A stretch of DNA of 64,000 nt. Source: Butyrivibrio fibrisolvens 16/4 (GTDB taxonomy: Bacteria > Bacillota > Clostridia > Lachnospirales > Lachnospiraceae). Location of the stretch: contig FP929036.1 in NCBI GenBank assembly GCA_000209815.1, forward strand, positions 551,885 to 615,884, written 5' to 3'. Under the pieces are notes generated by a model, which saw only the letters and a list, made by a program, of their open reading frames with translations, was not told where the DNA came from and did not search any database. Below are positions 1-7,662 of the stretch, in pieces (the stretch's first letter is position 1; the number at the start of each line of letters is the position of its first letter). Made by a program: the position numbers and the translations under genes.

Positions 1-35
1 GTTTTTTCTAATAATCCTCTCGATAACATCCCCTT

Positions 36-1126
36 CTAAACTCCTAATTGAATATATTCAATCAGATCATTTTTGTGTGTTTCATAAAAGCAAAGGTTCT
101 TATTATCGTTCCAGATTATATGTAATAATTCGCCATTAAACTTAATATTGTATGGACTGAATTTGTCATCATATTCCCATATAATCTTATTACTATTACT
201 AAAAAAAGTATTTTTTCATCTAGAATTCTTGTAAATGTATATCTTCGATGATTATCTATTTTATCACTCTCACTTCTATTTATTATTTGAAAGCTATTAT
301 CTATACAACTAAAAACATATAAACCATTATCTCTTTGTTGCCATAAAAGAATATTTCCATTTAATAACTGTCCTTCCAAAAGACATAAATTAGGATATGT
401 ACAGCTACAATTACTTAATTGTATTATTTCTTTATTCTCACTTTGCAAATCAATTGAAATCATTCTTGGCGTAAGCAAACATGAAAGAAACATTTTACAT
501 TTATATATATATATACCTGAAAAAGCATCTTTCCCTTCTATTTCAATATTTCTAATTGTTATTTCCAAATTTTTAAGATTAATAATTAATATTTTTGCAG
601 TAAGTGTAGACGCAACATATAACAAATTATCCTTAATGCTATTGCTTTTTCTAAAATAGCAAAAATTTGTATCTATTCCGTCTTTTTCAAGCTCCTCAAC
701 CCAATCATCTATTATTGACATCGTCCGAGTAGATAAATCTAATATTAATATCCCAGGATATTTTGCTGGAATAAAAACAACTTTATCCTCATATTTCTGA
801 GCATAAAAAAATTTTTCTCCGCCATTATAAAAGCGAGATGTCATCTTTTTCGGAGTTGGTACCTTTATATACTCAATTTCATTACTTTGTTTGTTTACCA
901 ATACAATATTCTCAGCCAATAATGGAACGCATAAGATTATTTCCCCCATATCTAACAAATAAGAAAATAACCTATAAGACGTTTTCTCAGCATCAAACTC
1001 AACCAATCTTTTGATACTCTTTCTTTCACTATCTAAAGCATATATACCTTTAAGACAACTTGATAGAAAAATATAATTCTCATTCATCTTTATCATATCT
1101 TCTATATAAAATAATTCTTTAAACAC
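36..1126 (-). CDS. Hypothetical beta-propeller-like protein, frame broken near its C-terminus
   Basis: No named family was recognised. The protein is rich in short beta-strand segments of the type 'IYALDSE', 'ILILDLSTRT' and 'LLYVAS', which suggests a kelch/WD-like propeller without a signal peptide. The start is GTG at 1126, chosen because AAAGGAGAT lies just upstream. The open frame stops at 116. Adding one base to the seven-A run at 201-207 (a T7 run on the coding strand) extends it to a TAG at 36-38, giving about 363 residues with a sensible Trp/Tyr-rich C-terminus (IIWEYDDKF, LLHIIWND). The break therefore looks like a missing base, either a sequencing error or a mutation. Function is unknown. 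Confidence 0.55.
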
Positions 1127-1223
1127 TTTTATCTCCTTTTTGCAACAATGCTCACGTCATATTAGCTTTTACTCTACTATTACTTATAGTTCATATGAAA
1201 ATTTTTCTACATCTATACTTCTA

Positions 1224-1250
1224 TTATCGGCGACTTTATGCTTTTTATTA
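1224..1250 (-). promoter_or_regulatory. Possible SigD-like promoter for the propeller-like gene
   Basis: On the minus strand GCCGATAA at 1231-1224 matches the Bacillus SigD -10 consensus exactly. A TAAT lies 15 bases upstream where TAAA would be expected. It sits about 100 bases before the GTG start at 1126. The weak -35 makes this tentative. Confidence 0.25.
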
Positions 1251-1262
1251 TTCTTGTTCGGG

Positions 1263-1318
1263 AACTTTGGGGGCCTCAGAATAGAACTTCTAATTTCATG
1301 TGCCTGACCCCATTACGA
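1263..1318. repeat. REP-like palindromic element, copy 1
   Basis: Read on the minus strand, a GTAATGGGGTCAGGCAC core is followed by an imperfect hairpin in which GGGGTCAG pairs with CTGA-GG-CCCC about 25 bases further on. A variant of the core, GTAATGGGTGCCAGGTAC, recurs at 3071-3104. Such GTAATGGG/CAGGCAC words resemble the REP-type palindromes mobilised by REP-associated tyrosine transposases, but no transposase is present in this window. Confidence 0.4.
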
Positions 1319-1323
1319 AATTA

Positions 1324-1974
1324 TTACAGAGTCAAATACCTTCGTATTCCCTCTTCCTTTTCAAGAAATCTATACATTTCCTCCGGCCTATAACCATAAC
1401 TCCCAGTCGGATGTGCAATGCCATATACAGTTAAATCGTTTTCCAGTTCCACAAAGCAATTCGCATGTAATACCTGTTTACTATATTTGTACTTGTTTAT
1501 CGTACGAATTCTCCGACCTTGCCACCCATTTATTCTTTCAGCCCCATAATCTATATCTCTCGCGTTTGCCCCAGGCAAATTCCAATAGACGCGTTTACTG
1601 AAGCAAAATAGCATTTTTATATTATTCGTATTTACGAATTCAAAAAGTCGATTATTATACATTACCTTTTCTTTAGCTATTAACTCATTAGCAGCTGCTC
1701 CATGTCTCTTCTCGCAGAAACGAGTTATGTAATTTCCGAAACACAAGTTATTATAGAAATCCAGCACTTCTTCACGTATAGAATAACCGAAACTAGCAGC
1801 AATTTTATCGAAAAATGGATACTCGTCCACCTGATTGAAATATCTATCCATTACTCCACACGTATAGCAATCCGGAACTTCCTTTCCAACATCACCCTCG
1901 TCGTTATAATGTGATTCTCCCAAAATTAGTATTCCATTACTTAATCCATTCTTGCCAATCCAAAATTTCAACAT
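1324..1974 (-). CDS. Uracil-DNA-glycosylase-like hypothetical protein
   Basis: A 216-residue soluble protein. Near the N-terminus 'ILGESHY' and near the C-terminus 'YGIAHPTGSYGY' sit where UDG-superfamily proteins carry their first catalytic loop and the HPS-type loop. The order and spacing suggest a divergent UDG-like fold rather than a housekeeping uracil glycosylase. The start has a good GGAGGTG site about eight bases upstream. It lies in the accessory island beside toxin-antitoxin genes and shows no frame damage. Substrate and activity cannot be inferred; the family call rests on two motifs only. Confidence 0.45.
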   Translation of the reverse strand: MLKFWIGKNGLSNGILILGESHYNDEGDVGKEVPDCYTCGVMDRYFNQVDEYPFFDKIAASFGYSIREEVLDFYNNLCFGNYITRFCEKRHGAAANELIAKEKVMYNNRLFEFVNTNNIKMLFCFSKRVYWNLPGANARDIDYGAERINGWQGRRIRTINKYKYSKQVLHANCFVELENDLTVYGIAHPTGSYGYRPEEMYRFLEKEEGIRRYLTL

Positions 1975-2071
1975 ATTTGCACCTCCATTTTCCTGTAGTT
2001 TTTACTCACTTCACTACGAGAATATAAACGTGCTTCTATATATAAAAACTCCGCATACCTATAAAAAACCA

Positions 2072-2105
2072 AACAAAAACGCTCCACACCATTACGATGT
2101 GAAGC
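2072..2105 (-). terminator. Terminator-like hairpin
   Basis: GCTCCACACC (2081-2090) and GATGTGAAGC (2096-2105) form a 10-pair stem with two mismatches. On the minus strand it is followed by GTTTTTGTTT. It lies beyond the RecG-like gene remnants and is nearly identical in design to the hairpin at 3107-3138. Confidence 0.5.
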
Positions 2106-2284
2106 GCACTTCATTCAATATTACCTTTTCGACTCCCCATCAACCATTTTATTCACGTAAACCCCTTTTTATCCACGGAAAGTGATAATTCCACGAATAT
2201 ATTTTATGTGTTTATTATAATTAAATGGTCGCTTATTATCAATAAATTAGGGCGTTGGACACGAAATTGTCACACATTTTGTCA

Positions 2285-2556
2285 CTATTCTTTTACAGCT
2301 ATATATCTCTGGTTTCTACTTTTAGGTTTGTCTGGTATTGTATATTTCACTTTACCCGCTTCTATCAATGGATTAACGTACTTTTGAAATAGGTTCTGCA
2401 AGTCCCGCCTGTTTAATAGCGTTCTTTATAGTAGGAATCCCTGAATATCTATTTTCAGTAACATTCAGCATTTCTTGTTGATTTACCAATACAGGATTTC
2501 TTGTATCTGGCTGAACCTTACCAAGCTGATCTCTGTTCCAGGAACTGAAATGGCAT
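2285..2556 (-). pseudogene. C-terminal remnant of a RecG-like/AlbA-type ATP-binding protein (fragment A)
   Basis: Reading the minus strand gives WNRDQLGKVQPDTRNPVL and then NRYSGIPTIKNAI, typical of the C-terminal half of COG2865-type 'ATP-binding/RecG-like' regulators. After a frame change near 2383 comes LIEAGKVKYTIPDKP, the winged-helix tail of the same group, ending at a TAG at 2285-2287. The AlbA/Schlafen-like N-terminal domain is absent and no start codon is evident. This is a decayed fragment. The frame change is not in a long homopolymer, so it looks like true decay. Confidence 0.55.
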
Positions 2557-2574
2557 GGATTGCTAACCTTGCAT

Positions 2575-3069
2575 TTAGCGATTTACATCATACCTTGTAG
2601 CTCTCCCCTGACCTTCAACTTGAATAAGCCCCTGATTCTTCAGTGTATTCAGTGTATCTATCGCCTTATTTCTCTCGATTCCCAATTCAGACACAACCTG
2701 CCCACTAGAAACTGGTCCATTTTCTTTTATATATTTGAGAATAATGGCTTCATTATCCGTTAAATTAACACTATCTATGGTTGACAAAACTACAGTAATA
2801 GAGCCTTCATTTACTATAAAATTGGGTTGAGCTACATAATCCGCATATAAAGATTTTATTCTTATTATTCCTGTACCAAATTTTTCAATAAGATTTAATC
2901 TTAAAAACACATCTGCCAATATAGGATTTCTTAGAAGAGAATACCTGCCATTAATGTAATCATCCATTGTTATGCCACTTGGCAAACCTCCTGGTGAAAC
3001 TATCTCTATTCGATTGTCAAACATTGAGATTTGCACGTTCGCGTTTACATTCCACTTCCTATGCACCAA
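2575..3069 (-). pseudogene. Truncated RecG-like/AlbA-type ATP-binding protein (fragment B)
   Basis: 164 open codons (TTG first) hold an HATPase_c_4-type region (VSPGGLPSG, RNPILADVF, IEKFGTGIIRI) followed by a winged helix (GPVSSGQVVSELG, LKNQGLIQ). Full-length relatives are 400-500 residues and begin with an AlbA_2 DNA-binding domain, which is missing here. The open frame begins abruptly at the REP-like element at 3071-3104, so that element appears to mark the truncation point. It sits directly upstream of fragment A of the same superfamily. It is probably non-functional, although a short wHTH protein could still be made. Confidence 0.6.
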
Positions 3070-3070
3070 A

Positions 3071-3104
3071 TATTAGTACCTGGCACCCATTACAAAAATG
3101 TTAC
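3071..3104. repeat. REP-like element, copy 2
   Basis: On the minus strand it reads TTTTTGTAATGGGTGCCAGG then TAC, a variant of the core at 1300-1320. It lies exactly at the broken 5' edge of the truncated ATP-binding gene and just after the terminator of the HEPN gene. Confidence 0.4.
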
Positions 3105-3106
3105 AA

Positions 3107-3138
3107 CAAAAAGCTCCACACCATCACTGATGTAGAGC
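3107..3138 (-). terminator. Intrinsic terminator of the MNT-HEPN pair
   Basis: GCTCCACACCA (3113-3123) pairs with TGATGTAGAGC (3128-3138) over 11 positions with two mismatches. On the minus strand the stem is followed by TTTTTGTTG. It lies ten bases after the restored HEPN stop. Confidence 0.65.
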
Positions 3139-3147
3139 ATACTTATC

Positions 3148-3538
3148 CTATGGTTTAATCCATCTTTCTTCTATATATGGTCTTATTGTATTGATTATTT
3201 TTCCGCTTTGGTAATCTGTTCTTCTGCTTGTTCTTATGATACCACATAGAAATCCTGATAATCAGCCTTTTCTCTAAGTCTATATGCTGTGTCAATAAGC
3301 TTAGAGATTTCCTTGTCAAATATACCTTCTTTAACATAAGTTTTGTTAAAAAAACAATTATTCCAGAATGCTTGCTAGAGTCAAAATCCTCCAAAGCAGT
3401 TACGGCTCTTAATGTGTGAAAAATAGCATAGTAAGAACGGTTAACCGATGCCTTATATTTCTGTGATTTCAACAGCTCTTTTGAAGTATCTAACTCATCA
3501 ACTGCTGTATCAAATCTATACTTTGAGAGATCAATCAT
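3148..3538 (-). pseudogene. HEPN-domain toxin-like protein, damaged reading frame
   Basis: The N-terminal half (LDTSKELLKSQKY, RSYYAIFHTLRAV, KHSGII) is typical of the HEPN proteins that pair with MNT nucleotidyltransferases. The ATG at 3538 overlaps the MNT stop codon in an ATGA, which decides the start. The open frame runs out of register at the seven-A run at 3348-3354. Restoring a base gives the usual FDKEISKLIDTAYRLREKADY segment. A TAA at 3234-3236 then interrupts it, and a second shift lies at the five-T run at 3198-3202. Restored length is about 130 residues ending at 3148. The in-frame stop, unlike the homopolymer shifts, suggests real inactivation. As assembled, the domain is cut before its C-terminal helices. 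Confidence 0.65.
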
Positions 3539-3861
3539 GCTGCCTTCCATAACACAATCCCCTCTTTTCTAACGTTCTGATAAAATGGAACAACATTTTC
3601 CCATTTTTTGATTGTCTCATCTTCGATGTCAATTACTGAAAAGACTTTATCATACTTGAGATTCATATCTACAACTACATCTGATAAAGCATCTTCTGTT
3701 TGAAAATCCAAAGCGCCATTTACTATTACTGCTATATCTATATCTGAGTCTTCACTAGCTGTTCCTCTTGCAGTAGAACCATATAAAATAATACTAACAG
3801 TTTTTATTCCTACTGCATTCAATATTCCCATTACTAGCTCGTTGTACATCTGTGTATTCAT
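3535..3861 (-). CDS. MNT-type nucleotidyltransferase antitoxin
   Basis: 108 residues carrying the minimal nucleotidyltransferase signature GSTARGTASEDSDIDIAV, with the G-S motif and paired Asp residues that bind metal and nucleotide, plus a third acidic strand region (VDMNLKYDK). In HEPN/MNT modules the MNT enzyme neutralises the HEPN partner, in studied cases by AMPylation. I place the start at the ATG at 3861 behind AAAGGAG rather than at the upstream ATG at 3897. The upstream ATG lies inside the predicted -10/spacer region and could not be on the transcript. The stop overlaps the HEPN start (ATGA), the usual translational coupling. The frame is intact although its partner is damaged. Confidence 0.8.
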   Translation of the reverse strand: MNTQMYNELVMGILNAVGIKTVSIILYGSTARGTASEDSDIDIAVIVNGALDFQTEDALSDVVVDMNLKYDKVFSVIDIEDETIKKWENVVPFYQNVRKEGIVLWKAA

Positions 3862-3888
3862 AGGAAACCAGCTCCTTTCTATATTCAT

Positions 3889-3917
3889 AATATACATTTT
3901 TGAAGACTACTGGTCAA
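3889..3917 (-). promoter_or_regulatory. Sigma-A-type promoter of the MNT-HEPN operon
   Basis: On the minus strand TTGACC (3917-3912) and TATATT (3894-3889) are separated by exactly 17 bases. The expected transcript begins just before the AAAGGAG that precedes the ATG at 3861. Confidence 0.6.
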
Positions 3918-3969
3918 ATGGTATGATAGGGGTCTCCAAAACCATTATTAGTTATTCATCTTTATTGCA

Positions 3970-4237
3970 TCAATCATACTCAAACATTCCCTGAACAGCA
4001 TCTGCCACATTCATTATGTCTGGTAATGCATTCTATCTCTTTTTGTAAAAGCTCTTTCACTAATATCAATTAGTTTTATTTGCTCACAAATGACCGTGCC
4101 AATAGTTCACTTCCTTTAGGCTCACCCCAATCCAAATTATAGACTGAAATCTCACCATTATATTCACTCATCCTTTCTTTAAAGGTTTTGTGTTGAAAAG
4201 CCTTCTTTAGAATGATTCTATATACATCTATTTTCAC
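3970..4237 (-). pseudogene. Small third gene of the HipA-like operon, frame broken
   Basis: A GTG at 4237 overlaps the upstream TGA in a GTGA and follows AGGGGGGAG, a strong translational-coupling signal. The first open stretch (KIDVYRIILKKAFQHKTF... WGEPKGSEL) stops after about 54 codons. Two single-base restorations, near 4118-4122 and near 4026, extend it through TVICEQIKLIDISERAF and MNVADAVQGMFEYD to a TGA at 3970-3972, about 89 residues. Neither break lies in a long homopolymer, so this may be true decay. No family was recognised. The coupling to the HTH/HipA-like genes suggests a third component. Confidence 0.4.
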
Positions 4238-5042
4238 TCCCCCCTAGTTATCTCCCCTTTCAAAAACACATTCTCCCTCCAGCCCTCTTTCAGTGGATGT
4301 AACACATCTGTCTTGATAAGATGAGCCAAATTCTGCCTAGAGCATCCCAGTATCGAGCAAGCTTCCGTTGTATTGACAACACAATGGCTAGCAAAATCCA
4401 TAAACGCCTGTGCATAAATAGGAATAATGACTCCGTACTTTTTGATGATTCTTTTTTCTATAGATATTGAATCATTTATAGAAAAACCATATCCTCCAGC
4501 ATCCACCTTCAATGTAGACAATAGACGCTCATTACCTAAAACTGTATAGAGCTTAGGCACTTCATCAATACATTTCTTTAAATCTAATTCCATTACAGTA
4601 TCGTCATCCATTAAGCATATCACACGATTGTCCATAATAGGAAAACACTCAAAAACATTATCTCTTTGTCTATCAGCAACCCACGATGGAAGTTCTTCTT
4701 TTTTATTTCTTCTAAGTAACATGAATCCTGGGATGAACGTCCTTTGCTCAGTGCTAAAAGCTTAGCCTCATTATATTTCATGAGTTTTGCATTTCTTAAA
4801 ATAATTCCAATGTTTTGTCTTCCGCTTGGAATCACTCTTTCCTCTACCCACAGCCTAGCTATATTCTTAGGAATAGTATATATTCCTTTTTTCACCAAGC
4901 CAGCAAATAACAATGGTGCATTCCATTCGTTCAGTGTTTCAATTAATTCTATTACATAGGAATCATCTCTTTCAAAATACAGGACGTACCCTATACCATT
5001 CACTTTATCTATTTCATCATCACGAATTGTAAAGACTCTCAT
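4234..5042 (-). CDS. Putative HTH-containing partner of the HipA-like kinase, split by a frameshift
   Basis: Restoring one base in the six-T run at 4699-4704 joins an N-terminal part (IGYVLYFERDD, LFAGLVKKGIYTIP, LWVEERVIPSGRQNIG) to a C-terminal part (LPSWVADRQRDNVFECFP ... TTEACSILGCSRQNLAHLIK), about 269 residues in all. The last 45 residues look like a MerR/excisionase-type helix-turn-helix. The body has no recognised fold. It could correspond to a HipA N-subdomain-like or antitoxin region, but that is inference. Its start overlaps the restored 3' end of the kinase-like gene by 23 bases, and its stop overlaps the next small gene, so the three genes form one operon. Confidence 0.55.
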
Positions 5043-5840
5043 AGTAATGCCACCTTTTAAAAATCATCATCCATATTTTTTCCAAATGTTCCCTTGAAAT
5101 AATATCTTCCAATCCATCCAATAGTACATCTCTGCTATTTTCATTTAGTCCACTGCTAAATATTGTATCCTTGTTTTTATCAGTGAAAGATTCTCCAAAG
5201 TGGACCTAGTGCCTATAAAATTCTGACAAGGTCTATCTTCGTCTATATCAAACTCCTCTATCTCCTTTTGATTAAAACAAGAGCATAAAAGGGACAAACC
5301 GTGATCAAACAAAGGAGCTATTCTCAATGTTTTATTTCTTGCGTTCCTAAGTACCTCTATATTTGCTCCATGCCTATCTCGATTTAAAATCAAATAATCG
5401 ACAGCAAGCATTGTGTCTATATAATTCACCCAACCATTCTCCTTGCAAAACTCGTAACGAGTTTTTCCTGAAACATTATTTATCTGATAATAGTTCTCCA
5501 GTGTGGCCTTAGTCTCTCCAGGTTGCTTAAAATCTTCCGATGCACACACCCACGTCTCATACTCTTTGCCATCAATTTCCACATCAGCATGTATGAGCTC
5601 ATAATGTAGATGCTCAATACCTAAAATTGTTAATAATCTATCTACCACAATTTCATTTATACACTCGTGACCAATTATCCCTTTTTCGCTGTCAAATCGA
5701 GATAGCTTATAATATATCTTCCTTCCATCTATCGTTTCCTGAGATTTAAGAAATGTTCCTGCTGTACCACTAGAATTTCTTGTATGGGACCAGTTCAAAT
5801 ATCTCATATCCTGCTTTTCTGAAATAATACGAGTTTCCAT
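5020..5840 (-). CDS. HipA-like Ser/Thr kinase (toxin-type), frame broken near C-terminus
   Basis: The ATG at 5840 follows TAGGAGG. Kinase features are visible in order: a Gly/Ser loop (SSGTAGTFLK), a lysine strand (IYYKLS), a Glu helix (HECINEIV), the HipA-type catalytic loop (ILNRDRHGANIE) and the metal-binding motif (APLFDHGLSL). Classical HipA is about 440 residues with an extra N-terminal subdomain. This protein is only about 273 residues even when restored, more like the short HipT-type kinases. The open frame ends at 5145. One base restored in the five-T run at 5174-5178 continues it (LNENSRDVLLDGLEDII, HLEKIWMMIF) to 5020. Likely role: toxin kinase of a type II-like module whose regulator is the downstream HTH protein. 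Confidence 0.7.
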
Positions 5841-5860
5841 GGATATTTCCTCCTACCGTA

Positions 5861-5890
5861 ATTATATATTCTAATTTGACGCACGTCAAA
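5861..5890 (-). promoter_or_regulatory. Promoter with overlapping palindromic operator of the HipA-like operon
   Basis: On the minus strand TTGACG (5889-5884), a 17-base spacer and TATAAT (5866-5861) form a near-consensus promoter. A perfect inverted repeat, TTTGACG-CA-CGTCAAA (5875-5890), overlaps the -35 and spacer, where a repressor would block polymerase. This fits autoregulation of a toxin-antitoxin operon. Confidence 0.7.
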
Positions 5891-5943
5891 TAGTCCCTCT
5901 ATTTCCATCTCATCCACCCCTTCACACCTATTTCATAAACCTA

Positions 5944-5952
5944 TGCTATATT
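5944..5952 (+). promoter_or_regulatory. Extended -10 promoter implying a leaderless mRNA
   Basis: TGCTATATT is an extended -10 (TGn plus TATATT). Transcription should start about seven bases on, at the ATG at 5959, and no Shine-Dalgarno sequence is present before that ATG. Confidence 0.4.
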
Positions 5953-5958
5953 ACAACC

Positions 5959-6588
5959 ATGAGCGAACTAATTAATAAGGTTGCAAACCTTCAATTCGAT
6001 AACTACATAATCGCAGCAATCCTATTTTTCATTTCTATGTTTGTATGTTTTCATGGATATTCTGTCTATCGCATTATTCTGGCTATTCTCGGGTTCTGGG
6101 TAGGTTTTTCCAATGTGCACAAATTAATAGAGTTTTTTGATCTAAAGGTAAACGATAATCAGATGCTCTTCCTGCAGATTCTGTTTGCCGCAGCTTTTAT
6201 GCTCATTGCCTGGTTTATCAGAAAGCTCGGCATCTTCATCGTCGTTTTCGATTTTGTTTACATATATCTTTCCTCAATAATTGTGGAATTTTTAGCAAAA
6301 AAATTGGATATATCCGAAGAGATATATCCATACTATTCCGTACTCAGCGCATTCCTTATTGCACTGATAGTTGCTTTGCTTACAATAAAATTTGAGTACT
6401 CCATCGCAGTAATCGTTATGGCTTGGGTTGGCGGTTTCGCTGCCATTCACTACCTGCAAATCTTTCTTACCACAGGCCCTATTCACATTGGATTCATATC
6501 TAAGATTCCATTCTGGGGTTGGTATTTCCTGCAGTCATTTACATCATTATTGGGCATGCTGCGCCAGGGCGTAGGCAATGACAATTAG
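5959..6588 (+). CDS. Multi-pass membrane protein, DUF4203/TMEM198-like
   Basis: 209 residues with about six hydrophobic helices (for example IIAAILFFISMFVCF, IILAILGFWVGFS, IALIVALLTI). The small helix-rich architecture, with Gly-containing 'GFWVGF' and 'VGGFAAIHYL' turns, resembles the DUF4203 group of uncharacterised membrane proteins. The start has no ribosome-binding site and lies where transcription is predicted to begin. It is the only rightward gene before 38.8 kb, and its stop overlaps the 3' end of the convergent dehydrogenase gene by four bases. Function unknown. Confidence 0.5.
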   Translation: MSELINKVANLQFDNYIIAAILFFISMFVCFHGYSVYRIILAILGFWVGFSNVHKLIEFFDLKVNDNQMLFLQILFAAAFMLIAWFIRKLGIFIVVFDFVYIYLSSIIVEFLAKKLDISEEIYPYYSVLSAFLIALIVALLTIKFEYSIAVIVMAWVGGFAAIHYLQIFLTTGPIHIGFISKIPFWGWYFLQSFTSLLGMLRQGVGNDN

Positions 6589-7631
6589 ATTATGCCCATC
6601 ACCTTCACATATTCTTCCCTTTTATCCCGCATAATTTCAAATCCTTTTACTATCTCATCCATGCCAAATTTGTGTGTGATAAATCTCTCAGGATGAATTG
6701 TTCCCCTCTGCAATCTTGAAATCACATAGTTCCAATCATCAGCTATGTCGTGCATAAATGAAGAATTCCAGGTACCTGTAACAGTCAGCTGATTTCTTAG
6801 TATCTTCCAATACTCATCTCTTGTCAGCTCCATATCTGATTGCGGATTTCCTACTGTACATATTTTTCCAGATGGCGCTGCTGCATTGATTCCCACCTTC
6901 AGTGATTCATTTTTTCCTATACATTCAAAAAAAGTATCTGTTCCCAGATAATTCGTATTTGCGATAATCCATTCAGCAGGATTATCTTTACTACCATCAA
7001 AATAATGTCCCTCTGGGATTCCCAAATCCATAACAAAATTCTTCTGCGATGCCTTGTTGCCAATGGTAAATACGTTATTAATACCCATATCCAGCAGCAT
7101 CATTGTGATTAAAAGACCTATGGTCCCAAGCCCCATTACTACCACAGAATCTTCAGCTGTAGGGCTAATTCTTCTGATTGCATGCACTGCCACTGCCATT
7201 GGCTCCAGCATTGCTGCCTGTTCAAAGCTCACAGATTCAGGCAACTCTATCAAATTCCACTCTGGCACTGTCACAAATTCTGCAAAGCCACCATTAGTTC
7301 TCGAGCCCAAATAAGAATAGTTCTTGCACATTTCGTATTTACGATTTTTACAGCAATCACATTCGCCGCAAGGGATCAGTGGAAATACACCTACTGGCTT
7401 TCCAGCCCATTTAGCATCTACTCCAGATCCCAGTTTTTCCACTATTCCTGCAAATTCATGTCCTATCACAAGTGGCATGTTATGGGCACCATCTTTGTAG
7501 GCTCTAGGAACATCCGAACCGCAAATCCCACATGCTTTTACAGCCACTAAAACCTCCCCCTCTAAAGGGGAAGGTTTCTTAATATCTTCTATCCCGATTT
7601 TTCCAATCTCATTTAAGACCAAAGCCTTCAT
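6585..7631 (-). CDS. Zinc-dependent MDR dehydrogenase, TarJ-like (ribulose-5-phosphate reductase)
   Basis: 348 residues of the medium-chain dehydrogenase family. The catalytic zinc site is CGICGSD plus GHEFAG. The structural zinc site is the four-Cys lobe CGECDCCKNRKYEMC. The Rossmann motif is VVMGLGTIGLL. Alone it would be called a polyol-phosphate or sorbitol dehydrogenase. Its position after a cytidylyltransferase and a pentulose-phosphate epimerase gene matches the TarI-TarJ arrangement, where TarJ reduces ribulose 5-phosphate to ribitol 5-phosphate with NADPH. Another pentitol phosphate (arabinitol, xylitol) is possible. It is the last gene of a four-gene leftward operon. Confidence 0.65.
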   Translation of the reverse strand: MKALVLNEIGKIGIEDIKKPSPLEGEVLVAVKACGICGSDVPRAYKDGAHNMPLVIGHEFAGIVEKLGSGVDAKWAGKPVGVFPLIPCGECDCCKNRKYEMCKNYSYLGSRTNGGFAEFVTVPEWNLIELPESVSFEQAAMLEPMAVAVHAIRRISPTAEDSVVVMGLGTIGLLITMMLLDMGINNVFTIGNKASQKNFVMDLGIPEGHYFDGSKDNPAEWIIANTNYLGTDTFFECIGKNESLKVGINAAAPSGKICTVGNPQSDMELTRDEYWKILRNQLTVTGTWNSSFMHDIADDWNYVISRLQRGTIHPERFITHKFGMDEIVKGFEIMRDKREEYVKVMGII

Positions 7632-7662
7632 ACTAATCCCTCAAAATACCTTCTAAATTCCG

